NCBI RefSeq assembly: GCF_014635865.1
Contig: NZ_BMDQ01000005.1
Coordinates: 1-64,000, forward strand
Source of the DNA: Winogradskyella haliclonae
GTDB taxonomy: Bacteria > Bacteroidota > Bacteroidia > Flavobacteriales > Flavobacteriaceae
Length of the DNA: 64,000 bases
Direction: 5' to 3'
Both the position numbers and the translations under genes were made by a program. How positions within the stretch are numbered: position 1 is the stretch's first letter; each line of letters opens with the position of its first letter. This document shows positions 58,089 through 64,000 of the stretch, piece after piece. Under the pieces are notes generated by a model. That model had not been told where the DNA came from. It saw only the letters and a list, made by a program, of their open reading frames with translations, and ran no database searches.

Positions 58089-59003
58089 ATGAACCGTAGA
58101 AAATTTATACAACAGACTTCAGCAGCCAGTGCTTTGATAGGTTTAGGCGGACTCACACTTTCTTCGTCTAGTGTTAAGTCAACAAAAAGAATAACCATTT
58201 TACACACCAATGATGTGCATAGCCATATTGACCCATTTGGACCAAATGATGGTAGAAATGCCAATAAAGGCGGAGTTGCAAGGCGAGCATCATTGATTGA
58301 AGCGGTGAGAAAAGAAAACCCAAATACGTTATTGCTAGATGCTGGTGATATATTTCAAGGCACACCCTATTTTAATTATTACGGCGGCGAATTAGAATTT
58401 AAGCTTATGAGTATGCTTAAGTATGATTTAGCAACAATTGGTAATCATGATTTTGATAATGGTATTGAAGGCCTATATAGCCAACTACCAAATGCCAATT
58501 TTGATTTTGTATCTGCAAATTATGATTTTAAAAACACTGTTTTAGACACTCACGTAAAACCTTATAAGATCTTTCTTAAAGATGGTATTAAAATAGGGGT
58601 TTTTGGCTTAGGTATTGAACTCGAAGGCTTAGTTGGTAAAAAGCTGTATAAGGAAACTGTGTACAACCATCCTATTGAGATTGCTCAAGATATGTCTCGT
58701 ATTCTTAAAGAAGAACAGCAATGTGATTTGGTAATATGCTTATCGCATTTAGGTTACTACTATAAGAATAACCCAGAGATAGTATCTGATCTACTAATAG
58801 CTAGACAAACAAAAGACATTGACTTAATTATAGGTGGTCATACACATACGTTTTTACCAAAACCTACTGTAGAAAAAAATAGTATTGGTAAAAATGTGCT
58901 TGTTAATCAAGTTGGCTGTTATGGCCTATATGTAGGTCAAGTAGATTTTTACTTAGAAACTGGAAAAGAAAAGCAAGCAGAAGGCACTACAATTATAGTA
59001 TAA
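58089..59003 (+). CDS. 5'-nucleotidase metallophosphatase domain with Tat signal
   Basis: A 304-residue calcineurin-like phosphoesterase. It starts with a twin-arginine signal (MNRRKFIQQTSAASALIGLGG). The metal-binding motifs are ILHTNDVHSHIDPF (about 34-47), LLDAGDIFQGTPYF, LATIGNHDFDNG, CLSHLGYY and IIGGHTHTFL, complete for two metals. It lacks the C-terminal nucleotidase domain, which is supplied by the preceding gene. A split bipartite enzyme is the likely product. Its 3' end lies 3 bases from the convergent membrane protein gene. Confidence 0.92.
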   Translation: MNRRKFIQQTSAASALIGLGGLTLSSSSVKSTKRITILHTNDVHSHIDPFGPNDGRNANKGGVARRASLIEAVRKENPNTLLLDAGDIFQGTPYFNYYGGELEFKLMSMLKYDLATIGNHDFDNGIEGLYSQLPNANFDFVSANYDFKNTVLDTHVKPYKIFLKDGIKIGVFGLGIELEGLVGKKLYKETVYNHPIEIAQDMSRILKEEQQCDLVICLSHLGYYYKNNPEIVSDLLIARQTKDIDLIIGGHTHTFLPKPTVEKNSIGKNVLVNQVGCYGLYVGQVDFYLETGKEKQAEGTTIIV

Positions 59004-59006
59004 CAC

Positions 59007-59753
59007 TTATACCTCCATTTTAGAATCTAGAAAATTAAAATCTGTTTGCCTTTGATGTTTAAGACTGGATTGCAAATAATAGAATACAAAAGCAAGTACT
59101 AAAAATACCGAATATATTGCAGCAAGATGAGTCATATCTGCTACATAATAGTAAGCTAATTGAATCATTTCTGAAAAGAAAATAAACATTGAGCCTATTA
59201 AAAACAGCATTGATTTGTTATCGCCTTTATCCATATAACTAATCAAGGCCACAGAGAGCAATGTCATAACTATAATATTGTAAAGAAACTCCGTAATATA
59301 CTCTGGAGTTTCTAATTTGGTTTGAGCCGTTTCAGTGATAAGAGTTACACAAAAAACACCCAGAACAGCTAATATTATTAATGTTACGGGGAATTGCTTT
59401 ACTATCGCTTTAAATTTCATAGTTAGCATGCATCTCAAAATCAAAAATACATACGCTAGCATATAAAAGAAATTACCCAAGTAATAATCGTAATTAACCG
59501 TTTCTGTAACTAGTAAAATGTAATTAGAGGATAAGGATAAGATTTCAGAAATTGTAAACGCAATCAAAAAATATAAAAAGTATGGCCTTTTTTTAGTTTT
59601 TAAATCTATACTTCTCCTATACAAATATGTTAATAGCAAAAGTAATAGTGCACTTGCCCAATCATTGTACAAATCCACTTTTAAAACCTCTAAAATTATA
59701 AACGCGACACTTAATATCACAAGAGCAACCTTAAGTAACCTATTGATTATCAT
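59007..59753 (-). CDS. Polytopic membrane protein (YhhN-like)
   Basis: A 248-residue inner-membrane protein with about eight hydrophobic helices, such as VALVILSVAFIILEVLKVD, YFLYFLIAFTISEILSLSSNYI, FFYMLAYVFLILRCMLTM, VTLIILAVLGVFCVTLI and AAIYSVFLVLAFVFYYLQSS. Size and helix pattern resemble the YhhN family, which includes eukaryotic lysoplasmalogenases; no clear signature was matched, so the assignment is tentative. It stands alone, convergent with the nucleotidase genes. Confidence 0.7.
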   Translation of the reverse strand: MIINRLLKVALVILSVAFIILEVLKVDLYNDWASALLLLLLTYLYRRSIDLKTKKRPYFLYFLIAFTISEILSLSSNYILLVTETVNYDYYLGNFFYMLAYVFLILRCMLTMKFKAIVKQFPVTLIILAVLGVFCVTLITETAQTKLETPEYITEFLYNIIVMTLLSVALISYMDKGDNKSMLFLIGSMFIFFSEMIQLAYYYVADMTHLAAIYSVFLVLAFVFYYLQSSLKHQRQTDFNFLDSKMEV

Positions 59754-59778
59754 ACCGTTTTCTTATTAATAGCTTGAG

Positions 59779-59786
59779 CAAATATA
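59779..59786 (-). promoter_or_regulatory. Possible -7 box of the membrane protein gene
   Basis: TATATTTG on the minus strand fits TAnnTTTG, 25 bases before the start. No -33 box is seen. Confidence 0.35.
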
Positions 59787-59892
59787 TACAAAAAATACTA
59801 TTAAACGAAAAAAAATGCATTTAAACGATGAAAAATAAATTTTTATAAGAAAAATAGGACGTTAAAAAAGCGTTTAAATCACAAAAGAGAAA

Positions 59893-62759
<2,867 letters not shown>

Positions 62760-62761
62760 TA

Positions 62762-63253
62762 TTATAAATCTTTAAGCATCCAAACCGAACACGAATAATG
62801 ACCTGTATCACCCATTGGTGCTTCAATAGATTCAAAGCCTACTTTTCTATAGAGTTTTCGAGCATCGTCCATATAGGGCATTGTTTCCAAATAGCACTTA
62901 TCAAAACCAACTTCTTTAGCATAATCCAAACATTTCTTCATCATTTTACTACCAATGCCTTTGCCTCTTGCTTCTGACATAAAATACATTTTTTGAAGCT
63001 CACAGATATTACCATCATAATTATCTAATGGCGAAATTCCTGCGCCTCCTAAAATTTCATCACCTTTTACAACGACAAAGTATTTTTTCTTTGGTCCATC
63101 ATAAGTCTCAAACATACAATCCAAGGCGGCATCTTCATAAGCAGTGCCGACTTTAGGCACACCAAACTCTATTAAGACAGATCGAATTGCTTTTGCAATT
63201 TTAGGGTTGTCTTGTGGTGCTATTTCTCGAATAACAATAGTATCTTTACCCAT
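62762..63253 (-). CDS. GNAT-family N-acetyltransferase
   Basis: A 163-residue acetyl-CoA-dependent transferase. The acetyl-CoA loop is LQKMYFMSEARGKGIGSKMMKKCLDYAKE (about 86-114, with R-G-K-G-I-G), followed by CYLETMPYMDDARKLYRKVGFESI (the Y-x-K-x-G-F pattern). The first half contains KYFVVVKGDEILGGAGI. The acceptor substrate is unknown. It opens the three-gene unit with prmC and ligA. Confidence 0.92.
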   Translation of the reverse strand: MGKDTIVIREIAPQDNPKIAKAIRSVLIEFGVPKVGTAYEDAALDCMFETYDGPKKKYFVVVKGDEILGGAGISPLDNYDGNICELQKMYFMSEARGKGIGSKMMKKCLDYAKEVGFDKCYLETMPYMDDARKLYRKVGFESIEAPMGDTGHYSCSVWMLKDL

Positions 63254-63319
63254 GTTATTTTTTAATTATTCAGTATGAAATTACAAGGCCTGAAGATACA
63301 TAATAAAAACCTCCTTTTT

Positions 63320-63775
63320 ATGAAAAAATCGATGTTGATTTCAATATTTTTTTCACTACTTCTTAACTGTACTGTTACTGAAAAACCTGAATTCATTGGT
63401 ATTGAAAATATTAATGTATTAGATTCTAACATCAAAACTATTACACTAAGTGCCGATGCTAATTTTATAAACCCAAATGATGTTGGTGGCACCTTAAAAA
63501 CGGATAATTTAAAGGTCTATATAAATGATACCGAAGTCGCAAAATTTGAAGCCAAAAGCTTTGATGTGCCCTCAAACAAAAGCTTTATAATTCCGCTTAC
63601 TGTTGCCATAGCTACTGATAGTATTATTGATAAGAAAAGTATAGGTGGACTATTAGGAAGCCTAATTTCACAACGCTTAAAAGTGCAATATAAAGGCAAA
63701 ATTGATTATAAGGTTTTAGGCTATTCGTCTTCATATGATGTAGACAAAACTCAAGACCTAAAGATTAAACTCTAA
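63320..63775 (+). CDS. LEA14-like (LEA type 2) lipoprotein
   Basis: From ATG 63320 the 151-residue product has a lipoprotein-like signal (SMLISIFFSLLLNCTV, Cys near 17); an upstream in-frame ATG at 63275 would give a longer N terminus without a good signal. The mature part resembles a WHy/LEA14 beta-sandwich: GIENINVLDSNIKTITLSADANFINPNDVGGTLKTDNLKVYIND, then VPSNKSFIIPLTVAI, ending in a strand pair. Such domains are common in envelope proteins of Bacteroidota, with unknown roles. ribD begins 2 bases after its stop codon. Confidence 0.8.
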   Translation: MKKSMLISIFFSLLLNCTVTEKPEFIGIENINVLDSNIKTITLSADANFINPNDVGGTLKTDNLKVYINDTEVAKFEAKSFDVPSNKSFIIPLTVAIATDSIIDKKSIGGLLGSLISQRLKVQYKGKIDYKVLGYSSSYDVDKTQDLKIKL

Positions 63776-63777
63776 AC

Positions 63778-64000
63778 TTGTATACTAACGAATACTATAT
63801 ATCACGTTGTTTGCAAATTGCAATAAATGGATTAGGTACAACAGGACCTAACCCAATGGTTGGGGCCGTCGTTGTATTTGAAAATAAAATTATTGGCGAA
63901 GGTTATACAAGTGCATATAGCGGACCACATGCTGAAGTAAATGCCATTAATGCTGTAAAGGACAAAGCATTACTAGAAAAATCGACACTTTATGTCACTC
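63778..64000 (+). CDS. ribD: Riboflavin biosynthesis protein RibD, N-terminal part (truncated by window end)
   Basis: The last 74 codons read as the start of RibD, the deaminase/reductase of riboflavin synthesis. YYISRCLQIAINGLGTTGPNPMVGAVVVFENKIIGEGYT and GPHAEVNAINAVKDKALL carry the P-N-P-M-V-G-A and zinc-ligand H-A-E motifs of the deaminase domain. The start appears to be TTG at 63778 (M-Y-T-N-E-Y), 2 bases after the LEA gene stop; no ATG or GTG lies before the conserved start. The reductase domain is beyond the window. Confidence 0.9.
   Translation, partial: MYTNEYYISRCLQIAINGLGTTGPNPMVGAVVVFENKIIGEGYTSAYSGPHAEVNAINAVKDKALLEKSTLYVT

Overview
The window is a stretch of core chromosome from a low-G+C Bacteroidota bacterium, almost certainly a marine-type member of the Flavobacteriaceae (genus not resolvable by eye). 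The reasons are: two proteins with type IX secretion (T9SS) C-terminal sorting domains; several families largely confined to this group (DUF4835/PorD, the DUF5686 outer-membrane family, YtxJ, the atypical RNA polymerase omega subunit, RprX/RprY-like two-component proteins); start codons preceded by A-rich sequence instead of strong Shine-Dalgarno sites; and repeated promoter matches to the Bacteroidota consensus TAnnTTTG. I see no rRNA, tRNA, CRISPR array, insertion sequence, phage or defence island. No gene-free stretch exceeds about 205 bases.

Layout. 0-7 kb: the 3' end of one HYR-type adhesin and a complete 2053-residue multidomain adhesin, both T9SS cargo. 7-12.5 kb: hisS (minus), a MacB-type permease (plus), then minus-strand DUF6495-like and GDPD genes and the rpsF-rpsR-rplI operon. 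12.5-21.8 kb: a LytTR response regulator, the minus operon nadC-yihY-DUF2147-priA, rlmH, a DUF885 lipoprotein, a ribosome hibernation factor, a DCC protein and YtxJ. 22-30 kb: clpB, a structured intergenic RNA region, a TraB/GumN protein, a TetR regulator with a thioesterase (both with matching operators), deoC with a structured leader, a two-domain histidine phosphatase, a lipoprotein and smpB. 30-35.7 kb: a DUF5686 outer-membrane protein, an NTF2-like secreted protein, an S15 peptidase and pcm.

35.8-44.9 kb is one long plus-strand run closed by a strong bidirectional terminator: Gfo/Idh oxidoreductase, 3-hydroxyacyl-CoA dehydrogenase, DUF1015, YggS, a DEDDh exonuclease/GIY-YIG fusion, a DUF3857 protein, a potassium-channel-like protein and miaA. 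44.9-57.3 kb is minus strand: a two-component pair, coaE, a YbbR protein, a glycosyltransferase, fabI, then recN, DUF4835, coaBC, rpoZ, bamD, dapA and a small DUF gene, which is an envelope/coenzyme A/lysine housekeeping block. 57.3-64 kb: a 5'-nucleotidase split over two genes in reversed domain order, a membrane protein, the minus operon GNAT-prmC-ligA, a LEA-type lipoprotein and the 5' end of ribD.

The gene content is mostly ordinary housekeeping. The more interesting signals are: a nuclease fusion that apparently starts at ATT and carries a UvrC-like four-cysteine signature; a matched pair of TetR operators, one inside a 36-bp perfect palindrome; a candidate attenuator-like deoC leader; alternative hairpins downstream of clpB; a hairpin abutting the hisS start codon; a palindrome before recN; and a motif shared by three upstream regions. 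No clearly new multi-gene system was found.
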